Assembly: GCF_900114605.1 (NCBI RefSeq)
Contig: NZ_FOTP01000005.1
Coordinates: 124,001 to 188,000 of the forward strand
Direction of reading: 5' to 3'
DNA from: Bradyrhizobium sp. NFR13
GTDB taxonomy: Bacteria; Pseudomonadota; Alphaproteobacteria; Rhizobiales; Xanthobacteraceae
Length of the DNA: 64,000 bases
Below, one piece after another: positions 58,801 through 62,661 of this stretch; the first letter of the stretch is position 1; each line of letters starts with the position of its first letter. Position numbers and translations under genes: made by a program. The notes beneath the pieces are model-generated. The model did not search any database. It saw nothing but the letters and a program-made list of their open reading frames with translations, and was not told the origin of the DNA.

Positions 58801-59486
58801 ACCATTTCGACGGCGGTGCGTCGGGAGCCAATTCGATCGAATCGATCGCATTCGATGGTGGCTCAGTCTACGGCTACGATCTTGGTACCGCTTCCTACGC
58901 CATTAGCAATCTGGACCCGAACAATGCAGGTGGTGCCCGTACCGTCGACCTTTCTGCGACATCGGTAAACAACTTCATCGCGGGCGAGGATGGCACCTCC
59001 AACGTTATCACCGGCGGCAGTGCCAAGGATCTGATCTTCGGCGGCAGCCAGAATGACACACTGTCGGGCGGTGCTGGCAACGATCTGATCCAGGGCGGAG
59101 CCGGAGACGATATCTTGATGGGTGGGCTTGGTAACGACGTCTTGCGGGGCGGCTCGGGAGCCGACACGTTTAAGTTCGGCGCGGGTCACATTGGCGCGGC
59201 GAACCTCGATTCGATCCTCGATTTCAGCAATGCTGAAGGCGACAAGATCGACATATCGGGCTTGCTCGATAGCATTGCCGGCGTGCAGGCGGATGGATCG
59301 AACATCAATAGCTACGTTCATCTGGCGCAAAGCGGGAATAACGTTGTCGTGCAGGTCGACACGACCGGAACCGGTAATTTCTCCGGCAACACGCATGATG
59401 TCGCAACGCTGGTCGGCTACGGAACCAGCAACGCTGATATTGTGAACATGGTGTTCAAGAACACAGATCACACGATGACTGTCTGA
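40830..59486 (+). CDS. Giant type I-secreted RTX adhesin, LapA/BapA-like
   Basis: About 6,218 residues. The ATG at 40830 has GAGG eight bases upstream; an in-frame TTG at 40791 has none. Order: residues 1-120, a compact retention-type module (VTVHLDGNTKLDFADV, KLIILFDNQSTVTVDPVF) ending at Pro119-Ala-Ala-Gly122; ~177-3233, about 17 T1SS-143-like repeats of ~160-200 residues (SLNINWGADDN, YTFKLLDNLDH, FTATDSDGD, TVTDDVP); ~3240-3400, a jelly-roll-like module; then VCBS/cadherin-like domains (HGTNDAPV, ANDSDPDGD) interrupted by an apparently helical segment (~4050-4248) and two more jelly-roll-like modules (~4950-5090, ~5210-5345); from ~5705, three RTX blocks; and a C-terminal type I target domain (GADTFKFG, ILDFSNAEGDKIDISGLL). 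There are few cysteines, as usual for type I substrates. Expected role: tethered or released surface adhesion and biofilm formation. Confidence 0.95.
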   Translation: MNAPVLLAQLAGSSTQTPPSPKNLKLEKPQNGQAVTVHLDGNTKLDFADVASEKLTFVRVGEKLIILFDNQSTVTVDPVFDSMGKPLTDLAFDMGSDRTLTGEQFAQTFPITTDQSVLPAAGGATGPTGGANFGDATVGALGASGARLALLTGEDTGGGFDNLDDGTPNPSPIPGGVTAVTLNEDGFAEGNPGGTGDSGGTATSVTGSLNVDFGTDFVNRSFAFSLNQPTLAGLTSDGQTVQLAFTTVNGQPVLIGYVGGDFTVAANQVFTVSLDASSLQGSYTFTLLRPLDHPIHGTEDTINLSINVIATDGSGDTAPVTISIGINDDTPVIGTPADAALTDPLSGNPATQTGSLGISWGADRYNDHVDGGVSATTGGTGDRSVVFAGAQVTATGDGTTTIGTLTSHGETVHYVLLENGTVLVAYTGDTAPTSLAGLQQSGEGSEGGIASNIVFVATLSDASNSGSYVVTQYRSLDHDNGSTTFQNIDLAFNFTATDSDGDTVNGTLHAVITDTVPVVTAPADDSTLSEGNGQTPPSEGGEEMPSLLVVGGSFTPKDTGAVSLHIDWRSDNQNPTAAGGAHDRSVTFTAAGKTALEALGLTSDGATIIYTISADGTLLTATTAATEGHSARTIFTVQLSDSGNGSYDFTLLDNLDHKGSSGSSQALTFGFIATDSDGDSTAPANFTVHITDDVPTAGGVETRTLSEQTQNGQTNDFVSTSLDNVSLNINWGADDANNNGASIDRKVAFTTAAAPSGLTSNGEAITYVLSENGTLLTASAGDRVVFTVKLSDVDSGTYTFKLLDNLDHVGNNGASIALGFNFTATDADGDPVGSSFTVNITDDVPTTSAIADETLVESTSAASSNAFIAKTLNAISLNVDWNSDDNNQVSGPGATDRSVAFTAATLTSLNGLHLTSNGTALTYSLSDNGQLLTAKAGGTTVFTVQLSDTANGTYTFKLLDNLDHASGNDKNDLALTFGFTATDSDGDTTAPASFTVHVTDDVPVAGVGDTRGVDEDDLLSGTSPNIFDLQVAGRLNIDWNSDDHDGGNVANRSVSFEHTTAADNVAVRDASNNLVNLTSDGATVHYALFGNDLVAYTGNNPFFNRVFVVSLDDDNTGSYTFTLLGHVDHPTADGQNTLTFTFDYTATDSDGDKSSSVFSVTVKDDVPTIGNTESESVREDSLPTTIYDATFPDAPNSTVQLGDLNINWGADNNNSGTTNNRSVVFTTAAGATGLTSDGTAIIYSISADGTVLTAKAGSRTVFTIELSDSGDGSYKFTLFDNIDHAASGPNDDSRTLSFGIKATDSDDDSATANFAVTIVDDSPEAHTGDSRTINENDLSNGTSPNASGLTATGGLNISWGSDDANPTSGGGLGDRAVGFRFSSAGDNVDAENSFGQNLTLRSDGQTVQYAFDGKTLVGYIGANLANGTRIFEVTLSDANDGSYTFKLLGNLDHPAGSGTNIVNLTFNYTATDGDGDTSNSVFTVTIRDDVPEIGAPAASSLTEDTTGAAGSETFVTQTALNKSLNINWGADDNNSGTANRSVAFSSSIDSGDSVHTTGSGSPVLKSNGVTVQFLRISDTEIWGMANDNGGSLTINDRKVFHITLSDTGNGTYTFELLDNLDHVGSGQGSALSLQLGFVATDADGDTDSSSFTVTINDDNGRPSIGTAETVSVDEDGLTGGNTQPAIGDLPGAATSATGSLSISWGADDNNSGSADRSVAFFGISNGQNATSNAGLLTVDGAQVKLWVVGNTVYGYTGSNPANGSTPPSAGSQVFTVSLSDLSAGSYTFNLLKHLDHPAGNNENDIALSFGYRATDADGDVTATSTFTVTVNDDSPVTTGAITAATVLDDDAFAGGNAGGADDVTNATSATGAAGALFSAGADGFKSVTLGSITAFNAIYNDANGVAHQESVTWGSANVSNGVTTWTAIGAVSGTTVATLAIGANGSYTFTTSKPLVHPAAGANEENLSLTFNYTVTDGDNDPATGSLTVNVNDDTPVSQGIVTAATTLDDEAQTVFTPTNAGGASGDVNPDTNTTSGAAGSLFTAGADGFKSVAMTSATFSVVYKDANGFALTETATWGSPVVGANGATTWTATSSHYGSAAVLVIGANGSYTLTVNAPIAHATPGAAEENKALTFNFTVTDGDGDTATGSLTVNVNDDTPVSKGIVTAATTLDDEAQTVFPANAGGVSGDVSPDTKTVSGAAGSLFSAGADGVKSVAMTSSTFGVIYKDANGFAQTETATWGSPVVGANGLTTWTATSAHYTSAAVLVINADGSYSFIVNAPVVHPTNSTTEENKALTFNFTVTDGDGDTATGSLTVNVNDDTVVLGTAVAGFVDEENLAGGNKNDGYPGDLTAAQGDNGTRSTSGSLAIAFGADGKAATVTGGTSTQTFTFSGNSTLTADLIVTQGTVNHPSASGIVFGGLNNPIIINANDSLPFKLDAIDLGLSGAATTPTVILKGYDANNNLVATYTLSVANVASLVSGTPTHFDATGTPFANVLIDRLEIYTGAGFSGYVMADNLVVTQNTASGPIVVDAAVTFSDHSNGLANIVVKDANGNDVTASLTSNGQAVHYAMIDAVTLVGYTGATAPTSLTDPRVVFSAVLSSASANGSYTFTQVANLDHPIAGQEDDLTFTFNFTAKDGDGDKANGHFTVTVDDDAPVATAAVLTGAVYENELSTATDDLSTGTQAGNADNKNGDAGTDDSILVGNLSSLVSMGADSPGTFVVETTNLSASLTSLTSGGVALTYTVVGNTLIAWAGTNQIFTFAVDATTGAYTFTLKGQIDHVANYVIDNASIPVAAIDQPGEIYAVAAINGNPRAFEGRLPDGDVIISVTNSGNTAVNWVLHNTGGGTDYPLSIAANTTIFINVGQISTPPNAHFELTGPGAPNGQTTVNSGHQDIVATGGTDAIALDLSSAVTVRDGDGDTLALHDQLTVTITDDAPVIVSSAVVGTVDETNTPLVQVAYGSLKVSIGADKIGAHLDFGTDSNGQPLHPTGLTSDNVALDYVLRTTQYGEKQLVAFKHGDTADNPVFIVALSSPTNPTYIFTLYQNLDHAANSNTVDLGFTVRVTDGDGDYVDQAIHVNVTDSVPTIPVTTVQRADVQDDALVNGNPEAGDTATASGTLSFNFGADSNGHLSWVSATLPNSGFTSVVNGNVFEIYQLQNSVNVKVFTVTLNPTTGEYQVQQFAAVHHPDGAGELGETFNLTYRVTDGDGDYVDGSLSVVVGDDVPVIIGNATQVNLLSNGDFSGGSAWHDASYGAWATEATGWKISGTVPGQTGVQLERVPSGYFGVVTSNGEPMVDLGASPGNIAISQTLTGLTVGQHYTLSFEIGTYDPSSSGLQVYWNGQLVGTYAPGSTMAIQTLDLIAAGGPNTATFKEVGNASDNTGTYLANVSLVQASSTSLPLFHADIGEDGSSVVSLVSGTNYRFGADGPGSVAFDTVHATISTPTGTLIGVPSMSYDPVTGKVTVNPGWGFNGLSEGEIATLSVPFTVTDSDGDTKTGIYQFTIHGTNDAVRTSEGFPDAGTMTEYAETDPRAGSSTDRVEFDAPPGYGGLNGGGFWIYDDQGDTHTLTVTPQAAGYLGHLTAVVSEETVNDGAGFVNWQYHVTDADLNPLAQGETKVEKFTITVADGHGSTTSREITVTLVGTNDVPVIHVDNGDSDAKFLTETNVGLTASGTLSVTDVDVSDTVTANVLSVSASGSGIENHFTSAQLLSFLSLGASQVKAAGSTIGDIAWTFNSQGEAFDFLPNGWESKISYTIQVSDGHGGVDSHVVEIKIHGTNDAPVVDLNGAATAGNDVAVTVVEQMPQWILNGATLTDVDSTTMHSMTVTLTAQPDGLGVEGLSFNTSAMNALTTAGLTYGYDATTGVLTVTGDASNAVYQTIMRGVVYQYTGDAPSTGDRTVTVVVNDGLDNSITHTATVHVLPMNDAPSLAGPLAATVTEGGIHTLTAAELGYTDPDNTASEVVFHVSNVQHGTITNGGAPATSFTAAELAAGLIKFTHDGSEDSTTTFQVTVEDGNQDGSTPVPGTFTFTVEGVNDAPVITSAPLQTHADIYAAGFLDYAVTATTAADHKFEIDQNIDTQIGALLAATPADMHAVLVGVQAALGHAAGFADAIAAVWDYVDDHYSYYDTAINAAGVRLAIEYAKYVQDGGAPLSGVVVKYEADGPDYGNLPDRAQSMHDNLLGNLDKASIDDKFLPGGAGGSNGPPNGVADVALHDQLIAEIAAAGLSGRPYYAGYEDSFASPSQQWDAAHGLLPGGTHQIISGQLAATDVDTNDAGLLTWSLNTTASPYGTMSIDPATGVWSYDLDNGLAATKALHVGEVVTLNFVATVTDAHGGSASQTVTITIHGGNDAPVTQNEVYFIDEDQVLTNAHLLANDSDPDGDALTRVGLVTGNPWGPAGSTSVTPAGDLTYTPVANESGYSVLTYQVSDGSRTTPATVTINVRPIADAAVLSASGGNEDNAFAIHIALGDTDGSEKATHIELSGYPSGATFNQGSLQGSVWVIDNPAGIDLAHLTMTPPNNYNGAFNLGVSVTVVDHATLTTGLVTDTATSTGTIAVTVNAVNDLPVLTADDATLTETASADAGLLSKTGNILSNDHDVDGDTLSVKTIRAANGVPTDESPIAIAPGGNVTSHGIYGDLVMHSDGSYTYTANAAFDALADGVQKTDVFKYVAMDGNGGEAAQYLTIHLTGVNDTPVPVNDDQNLTDTAAIDAGTVKTFAGSVLANDHDAENDPLTVITIRPDAQSGPTYLNGATTVAHGVYGDLTINTDGTYTYTPNAAYDALAAGVTATDVFKYGASDGNSAHGGFLMFHITGGNDPAVFTGTDTTSLTESNVAQSTGGTLVVNDVDSADTLVPQANAAGSNNYGVFNVNADGTWTYTMNSAHSEFVAGQTYTDKLTVHSADGTAHDLTVNILGADNNHAPDLVNGTYGGTVTGQVHALPASALVNGSFESGGTGWTVTSQEGGASFSSNFPADGSGNFTANSFGQATGIKTQLTQVVDTLPGLQYTLSFQVLSVSLTPGAHVYVNWNGVQVLAVATAQASGSYHTFTATVTGTGHDTLQFAVDDPNNNPATFDSWRFDAVSLTPAAHYESTSGTIAFTDLDAADTHSVTVSTPVGSNYIGTFVPMVDDVTHQVKWTFYASDTDLQAMTSSTANQTYTIKISDGHGGFDTQDVTVMVAKHVDAAPVITSSAQTGSVTEDASIGVVNLVQNPTFELPDIFNPVLTPWTVSGAGQVHINGSGANGSVDAAYLDQNTTLSQTITTQIGTTYTIDFFLHNYGTPFSVNVNGTPVWTTSNVIQNWTEYSVTFTATSTSTVLSFATTGVNGADIDEVSVQAGTKHIVAGIETNAGTITYTDADLGDTHTVAASGPTFTWSGGSLSQAQIDALTNASSLTLNPTDSTGTGQGSVAWKHSIADSAIQFLNAGQTLTETYTVTIDDGQGGTTSQQVTITINGTNEPVAPTGQTGTLAITEDVTRVLTLSDFGYSDADGDAMASVKISSISITNGKLLYGTSQVTNNQVISAADILAGMLSFAPADDLRSGNSTNGTFAFKVTDSSGMTDATSRTMTLAIGVDQFDAATSSSLGTTVTAAALNSGFGSYNEGGGSGDIFRISTGGATTYTSLNFLRSDNNLEIGWSASGGIGYATLLDQYGAGSKFFETFHFQNGGSYAGYTLAGTSSGGAYTLLSGLTSSSGSNLIIAGTEGNDTISTVNGTGNNLLFGNGGSDTITGGSGNDLIVGGLGNDTLGGRSGNDTYVFGLTDGNDTISEFTGTDRIVIKTGGAAMSGLTAFDDNTGFFTGNLVIQYNGQQITVQNHFFANGFEIEAINFDGGSVYGYALGSTDYAIPTGVTADPFEVNGYRTISIASGNNFISGEIDTANSITGGSGNDIIFGGNQADILTGGNGNNLIVGGKGNDTLGAGTGNDVYAFGMTDGTDTITDTSGTDAIFIATRGAAMSMLTATDNNNGNSHGDLVIQYNGQQVTVVNHFDGGASGANSIESIAFDGGSVYGYDLGTASYAISNLDPNNAGGARTVDLSATSVNNFIAGEDGTSNVITGGSAKDLIFGGSQNDTLSGGAGNDLIQGGAGDDILMGGLGNDVLRGGSGADTFKFGAGHIGAANLDSILDFSNAEGDKIDISGLLDSIAGVQADGSNINSYVHLAQSGNNVVVQVDTTGTGNFSGNTHDVATLVGYGTSNADIVNMVFKNTDHTMTV
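41184..41195 (+). other. P-A-A-G site, predicted LapG cleavage point
   Basis: Codons for Pro119-Ala120-Ala121-Gly122 follow the N-terminal module and precede a flexible Gly/Ala linker (GATGPTGGANFGD). In P. fluorescens LapA, LapG cuts within T-A-A-G near residue 108, and P-A-A-G is an accepted variant in the family. Position and sequence agree well; cutting itself is inferred. Confidence 0.75.
41358..50529 (+). repeat. About 17 tandem T1SS-143-like repeats in the adhesin
   Basis: Each unit of about 480-690 bases opens with an acidic E-D/D-E motif (for example SVDEDGLTGG), carries an INWGADDN-like Ca-site strand, YTFKLLDNLDH and ATDSDGD, and ends with TVxDDVP. Units 1-10 are diverged; 11-13 form a distinct subtype (ITAATVLDD... 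YNDANG); 14-17 are again diverged and some are longer. By eye the boundaries fall at each (D/N)D(V/T/S)P segment. Confidence 0.85.
46827..47813 (+). repeat. Recently duplicated pair of adhesin repeats
   Basis: GGTATCGTGACGGCCGCGAC occurs at 46827 and again at 47322, 495 bases later. The two copies of 165 and 164 residues are about 80-85% identical by eye, with one codon inserted in the first (FTPTNAG against FPANAG). The unit before them (46344-46826) is a more distant sibling. This is the youngest-looking duplication in the array. Confidence 0.8.
57945..59180 (+). repeat. Three RTX nonapeptide blocks of the adhesin
   Basis: GGxGxDxxx repeats occur at about 57945-58120 (GGSGNDLIVGGLGNDTLGG), 58459-58632 (GGSGNDIIFGG) and 58979-59180 (GGAGNDLIQGGAGDDILMGG). 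These bind Ca2+ and help fold the protein after export. Between the blocks lie two related copies of an ~130-residue domain (VIQYNGQQITVQNHF and VIQYNGQQVTVVNHF), so blocks and spacers look duplicated together. Confidence 0.9.
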
Positions 59487-59533
59487 TGACCGACGCGGCC
59501 GGCGATCCCGGCCGTGTCGCTTCAACGAATTGC

Positions 59534-59560
59534 AAAAGCCCCCGATCATCGGGGGCTTTT
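59534..59560. terminator. Bidirectional intrinsic terminator after the adhesin gene
   Basis: AAAAGCCCCCGAT-C-ATCGGGGGCTTTT, a near-perfect palindrome of 27 bases with A and T runs, between the adhesin stop (59486) and the convergent small gene (stop at 59596). Confidence 0.92.
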
Positions 59561-59595
59561 CTTTTGGGATATTGCTATTGAATTTGTCGGGTCTG

Positions 59596-60102
59596 CTAAA
59601 TCTTCTGCCCCTGCGGCATCTTCGGCGCGCCACCACTGCCGCCCACATCGATCCTGATCCGCTGCACCTCCGTGCGGCCCGCCGGATACTTCACCTCGAT
59701 GGTCACTTCATCACTGCCGACGAAATCTGCCTTCGATTGATAGAAGGCAATGAACCCCGGCACTTCGAGAGCGAGGCACTGCTTGTAATTGGTGGCGCTG
59801 ACCTTACCGCGCTTGATGCTGACGGTGCCGTTGATTGGCGGCGTAACCATGCGCAATGCGGGCAGGGTGCCCGAGGTGCAGTCGGGCTGTACATTCAGAT
59901 AGACGCCGACCTGGAAATTGCGCGCCGATGGTCCGCGCGCATTGCGTTCGACAACCTTCGGGGTATCGGGCTTGGGGGGCGGTGCTTGTGGTGTGGCGGC
60001 CGCGGGAGGCGGTGTTTGCGCAAACGCGGAGGTTGCGTGGCTGGAACTGGCGATTGCTAGCGACGCGGCAAGACCGGTCGCGATGGCATGTCGGCGAAAC
60101 AT
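59596..60102 (-). CDS. Conserved-looking secreted protein of unknown function
   Basis: A 168-residue protein with a signal peptide (ATGLAASLAIASSSHATSAFA, cut before QTPPP), a Pro/Ala-rich spacer (PPPAAATPQAPPPKPDTP) and a domain of ~115 residues rich in strands. This has two cysteines (VQPDCTSG, NYKQCLAL), a possible disulfide, and ends VEVKYPAGRTEVQRIRIDV-like (IEVKYPAGRTEVQRIRI). It looks like a small immunoglobulin-like periplasmic or surface protein. It is convergent with the adhesin gene; any link to adhesion is speculative. Confidence 0.8.
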   Translation of the reverse strand: MFRRHAIATGLAASLAIASSSHATSAFAQTPPPAAATPQAPPPKPDTPKVVERNARGPSARNFQVGVYLNVQPDCTSGTLPALRMVTPPINGTVSIKRGKVSATNYKQCLALEVPGFIAFYQSKADFVGSDEVTIEVKYPAGRTEVQRIRIDVGGSGGAPKMPQGQKI

Positions 60103-60283
60103 GGAATCACTCTGATGTCGGCGCGCGATCGAGACGACCCGCCCGCATTGAGGATGCCGTAAAAGCGCTGCAATATCAATCGATCACAAGCAATCCAGAG
60201 CCCCATGGATCGATTCGGTCCGAACCGGCCGCAGGGTGTAATTCTTTGAATCAAAACGTGTTTGGGTAGCTTTGCAGGGCAAT

Positions 60284-60299
60284 CGCCACATCTGTGGCG
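60284..60299. promoter_or_regulatory. Short palindrome upstream of the Gfo/Idh gene
   Basis: CGCCACA-TC-TGTGGCG, a 7-base inverted repeat with a 2-base centre, 77 bases before the ATG at 60376. It could be an operator; equally a small hairpin. No other element is recognised in the 273-base divergent gap. Confidence 0.3.
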
Positions 60300-60375
60300 G
60301 GCATGCTAGGAGACTCCCGGGCGCCGGTATGGTGAATCGCCGCGTGCGCACCCTTAAGAATTCTGAGGTTTGTTG

Positions 60376-61386
60376 ATGGTGTCGAAAGAAAGTTCCGCAG
60401 CGAAGGATGCTGCTCGCACGCTGCGTGTCGGCGTCGTGGGAGCAGGTGTCATGGGCACCAATCATGGGCGCGTGCTGGCCGGGCTGCCGGGCATTGAAAT
60501 GGTCGGCATCGTCGATCCCATGCTCGAACATCGCACCCGCGCCGAGAAACTGATCGGCTGCAAGACCTTTGCCGATCTGGACGCGCTGCTCGCGGCTGGC
60601 GTCGATGCGGTGACCATTGCGGCGCCTACTCACTTGCATCACGAAGTCGCGCTGGCTTGTATCGCAAAGGGCATTCATGTCCTGGTCGAGAAGCCGGTGG
60701 CATCGACCGTGGAAGAGGGACGCGAGATCGTCGAGGCTGCGCGCAAGGCCAAGGTCACGCTGATGATCGGCCATGTGGAGCGTTTCAATCCGGCGGTCGC
60801 CACCATCAAGAAGGCGATCGAGGGCGAGGACATTCTCTCCATCGGCATTACGCGGGTCGGCCCGTTTCCGCCGCGCATGTCCAATGTCGGCGTTGTCATC
60901 GATCTCGCCGTGCATGACATCGACCTGATCCGCTGGTTCACCGAGAGCGATATCGTCGAGGTGCAGCCGCAGCTGGCCTCCGCCGTCGCCGAGCGCGAAG
61001 ACATTGCGCTGCTCCAGTTCCGCACGGCCTCCGGCGTGCTCGCTCATATCAACACCAACTGGCTGACGCCGTTCAAGGCGCGCACCGTCACGGTCGCGAC
61101 GCGCGGCAAATATGTCATGGGCGATCTGCTGACGCGGCAGGTCACCGAATGTTTCGGCTTCAAGACGGACGGCAGCTATTCGATGCGGCATCTGCCGGTC
61201 GGGCAGGACGAGCCGTTGCGCGCCGAACTTCTTGCGTTTCTCGATGCGGTGCGCACCGGCGGCGTGCCGGCAGTGACCGGCGAGGAGGGCGTCGCTTCGC
61301 TCGAAATCGCGATCCGGTGCCTTGAAGCGCCGAAGACACGCGCGGCGACGGCGACGCGTCCGGCACCCCGCAAGGTGGTTGGCTAA
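60376..61386 (+). CDS. Gfo/Idh/MocA-family dehydrogenase, WlbA-like
   Basis: A 336-residue NAD(P)-dependent oxidoreductase. The Rossmann motif is VGVVGAGVMGTNHGRVL, followed by HLHHEVALACIAKGIHVLVEKPVA (EKP motif with the catalytic Lys) and GHVERFNPAV and DLAVHDIDLIRW, the family's active-site His segment. The neighbouring DegT-type aminotransferase suggests oxidation of a nucleotide sugar at C3 for later amination, as WlbA does with UDP-GlcNAc uronate. ATG 60376 follows GAGG by seven bases. Inositol or other sugar substrates cannot be excluded. Confidence 0.83.
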   Translation: MVSKESSAAKDAARTLRVGVVGAGVMGTNHGRVLAGLPGIEMVGIVDPMLEHRTRAEKLIGCKTFADLDALLAAGVDAVTIAAPTHLHHEVALACIAKGIHVLVEKPVASTVEEGREIVEAARKAKVTLMIGHVERFNPAVATIKKAIEGEDILSIGITRVGPFPPRMSNVGVVIDLAVHDIDLIRWFTESDIVEVQPQLASAVAEREDIALLQFRTASGVLAHINTNWLTPFKARTVTVATRGKYVMGDLLTRQVTECFGFKTDGSYSMRHLPVGQDEPLRAELLAFLDAVRTGGVPAVTGEEGVASLEIAIRCLEAPKTRAATATRPAPRKVVG

Positions 61387-61466
61387 CGCAAGTGCGACCC
61401 GGCGCGCATACACGCGCCAGCGTCCAATATCCAGACTTCAACACGACATTCTGCAGGCCAGTTATC

Positions 61467-62618
61467 ATGAACCAGCACACGCGCATCGACCCCGTTCCCT
61501 TCATCGACCTTGGCGCACAGCGTCAGCGGCTGGGCACGGTGATCGACGAGGCTGTCACCCGTGTGCTCAATCACTGCCAGTTCATCAATGGTCCGGAAGT
61601 CGCCAAGCTCGAGGCCGAGCTCGCCGGATATTGCGGCGCCAAGCATGTGATCAGCTGCGCCAGCGGCACCGATGCCCTGATGATGGTGCTGATGGCCAAG
61701 AAGGTCGGCCCCGGTGATGCCGTGCTGTGCCCGTCCTTCACCTTCTGCGCCACCGGCGAGGCTGTGGCGCTGGTCGGTGCGTCGCCCGTATTTGTCGAAG
61801 TCGACGAAGTCACTTTCAACATCAGCCCGGAGTCCGTGAAGCGCGGCATTGCCGCGGCCAGGAAGGCTGGCTTGAAGCCCCGGGCGATCATCCCGGTCGA
61901 TCTGTTCGGCCAGCCCGCCGATCTCGACGCGATCAACGCCATCGCCGAGGCTGAGGGGCTGTTCGTGCTGGAAGACGCCGCGCAGGCCTTCGGCGCGACC
62001 TATAAGGGCAAGCGCATCGGCACCTCGGCGCTCGCCACCACCACCAGCTTCTTCCCGGCCAAGCCGCTCGGCTGCTTCGGCGACGGCGGCGCGATCTTCA
62101 CCGATGACGACCAGCTCGCCGAGGACCTGCGCAGCATCCGCATCCACGGCCAGGGCTCGGACAAATACGACAATGTTCGCCTGGGGATCACCGGCCGCCT
62201 CGACACGATCCAGGCTGCGGTGCTGCTGGAAAAGCTGAAGATCTTCGACGACGAAATCGCCGCCCGCAACAAAGTCGCCGACCGCTACGCCCGCAGTCTC
62301 GGTAATCTCGTCACCGTGCCACGAGTCGCCGAAGGTAATACGTCGATCTGGGCCTGCTACACCATCCGTTTGCCCAAGGGCACTGACCGTGACGCGTTTG
62401 CCAACGCGCTGAAGGCGCAGGGCGTCCCATCAGCGATCTATTACGCGAAGTCGATGCATATGCAGACGGCCTACAAAGACTACCCGGTCGTCGATAGCGG
62501 GCTGCCGATCTGCGAGGCGCTGTCGGCCGATGTCATCAGTCTGCCGGTTCATGCCTATCTCGACGAAGCCACCCAGGATCGTGTCATCCAGGCTGTGCGC
62601 GACGCGCTGGCGGCCTGA
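61467..62618 (+). CDS. DegT/DnrJ/EryC1-family sugar aminotransferase
   Basis: A 383-residue PLP enzyme. It has PFIDLGAQRQRL at the N-terminus, CASGTDALMMVL, Asp170 and Gln173 (VLEDAAQAFGATYKGKRIG) that hold PLP, and the Schiff-base Lys199 in SFFPAKPLGCFGDGG. It would put an amino group on a keto nucleotide sugar, probably the product of the preceding dehydrogenase (80 bases upstream, same strand). The product is likely a component of LPS or another surface glycan. The start is set by the conserved N-terminus; the longer frame lacks a ribosome-binding site. Confidence 0.9.
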   Translation: MNQHTRIDPVPFIDLGAQRQRLGTVIDEAVTRVLNHCQFINGPEVAKLEAELAGYCGAKHVISCASGTDALMMVLMAKKVGPGDAVLCPSFTFCATGEAVALVGASPVFVEVDEVTFNISPESVKRGIAAARKAGLKPRAIIPVDLFGQPADLDAINAIAEAEGLFVLEDAAQAFGATYKGKRIGTSALATTTSFFPAKPLGCFGDGGAIFTDDDQLAEDLRSIRIHGQGSDKYDNVRLGITGRLDTIQAAVLLEKLKIFDDEIAARNKVADRYARSLGNLVTVPRVAEGNTSIWACYTIRLPKGTDRDAFANALKAQGVPSAIYYAKSMHMQTAYKDYPVVDSGLPICEALSADVISLPVHAYLDEATQDRVIQAVRDALAA

Positions 62619-62661
62619 TTTGGCCGTTTTGCACAGCCGCTTCATGCTGTAGAAGCGGCTG

